A DNA stretch of 40,692 nucleotides, taken from positions 1-40,692 of the forward strand of contig CAJTOR010000033.1 of the NCBI GenBank assembly GCA_910577675.1. The letters are read 5' to 3'. This DNA comes from an uncultured Lachnospiraceae bacterium (GTDB lineage Bacteria; Bacillota; Clostridia; Lachnospirales; Lachnospiraceae). The translations under genes were made by a program, and so were the position numbers. Under the pieces are notes generated by a model that did not search any database, was not told the DNA's origin, and worked only from the letters and a program-made list of their open reading frames with translations. Positions 40,471 through 40,692 of this stretch are shown here, in pieces. Every line of letters begins with the position of its first letter. Within the stretch, counting starts at the first letter, position 1.

Positions 40471-40692
40471 AAGTCCCGCATCCGCCCTCCCAGTGCCACT
40501 CATAGGCGAGGCTGCTCCTGCTCGTTCCTCACAGCACCAGCCTCCGGCACTGTACGGGCTCCTGCTGTTTAAAAGTTCCGCATCCGCCCTCCCAGTGCCA
40601 CTTATAGGCGAGGCTGTTCCTGCTCGTTCCTCACAGTACCAGCCTCCGGCACTGTACGGGCTCCTGCTGTTTAAAAGTTCCGCATCCGCCCT
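40471..40692. repeat. Tandem 102-bp hairpin repeat running off the window end
   Basis: Units begin at 40471, 40573 and 40675 with AAGTYCCGCATCCGCCC; copies one and two differ at only a few positions. Each folds into a stem with CAGTGCC/GGCACTG outside and GAGGCTG/CAGCCTC inside. The linker TGTTTAAAAGTTCCGCA is shared with the repeats at 13442 and, in variant form, at 29450. The array continues beyond the window. Confidence 0.85.

Noticed and set aside
40471..40692. CRISPR array or phage attachment repeats
   Set aside because: Units of 102 bp repeat without spacers, and no integrase lies nearby.

Overview
The window looks like a chromosome segment of a Gram-positive clostridial bacterium, most likely a Lachnospiraceae-type gut anaerobe (inference). 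The reasons are strong GGAGG-type ribosome binding sites on nearly every gene, sigma-A promoters, MarR/MerR/XRE/AraC small-molecule regulators, a TnpV-like remnant, a DUF4358 lipoprotein and an ECF-sigma/MBOAT/DHHW cluster. No rRNA, tRNA or CRISPR array was seen. Most genes lie on the minus strand.

Left arm (1-5.1 kb, AT-rich): a truncated APH-like kinase fragment, an almost gene-free kilobase with a possible serine-recombinase ghost, an AraC/GyrI-type regulator with a coupled unknown protein, a TnpV remnant, and an XRE regulator + DUF3169 membrane protein + small Lsm-like protein module with a consensus promoter and palindromic operator.

5.1-14.1 kb (GC-richer): a response regulator and a short two-TM sensor kinase are separated by an ABC-F ribosome-protection-type ATPase. 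The ABC-F gene has its own promoter and a leader with upstream ORFs and a terminator-like hairpin, which is the layout of antibiotic-inducible attenuation. A remnant of an ABC exporter lies between the regulator and that promoter. Then come a cytidylate-kinase-like protein and a marR-ABC-ABC heterodimeric exporter operon.

14.2-20.3 kb: an accessory island. It starts with mobilisation-gene remnants split by an internally deleted IS5-type element. A strikingly AT-rich set of three minus-strand genes follows: a membrane-anchored alpha/alpha-toroid protein, a divergent Nudix protein directly downstream of it, and an FRG-domain protein. It ends with an intact ISAs1-family IS that has 16-bp inverted repeats and a perfect 10-bp target duplication. 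The three genes are the best candidate here for an undescribed, possibly defensive, system.

20.4-29.4 kb: an ECF sigma factor, a membrane anti-sigma-like protein, an MBOAT O-acyltransferase and a DHHW/AlgX-like protein form one operon, probably for regulated O-acylation of a surface polymer. A DUF4358 lipoprotein lies just upstream. Further upstream are a GH74/BNR-type beta-propeller protein and a GH105-type unsaturated glucuronyl/galacturonyl hydrolase, both apparently cytoplasmic.

29.4-35 kb: structured tandem repeats, an APH-fold phosphotransferase preceded by an acetyltransferase stub, a solo RtcB RNA ligase, a CPBP membrane protease, an N-terminally eroded GNAT and an Rpn-family nuclease. 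35-40.7 kb: a MerR/GyrI drug-sensing regulator with a classic 19-bp-spacer promoter, then a second marR-ABC-ABC exporter operon paralogous to the first. Hairpin-bearing tandem repeats near both marR operons and at 29.45 kb share a conserved linker and form a dispersed repeat family.
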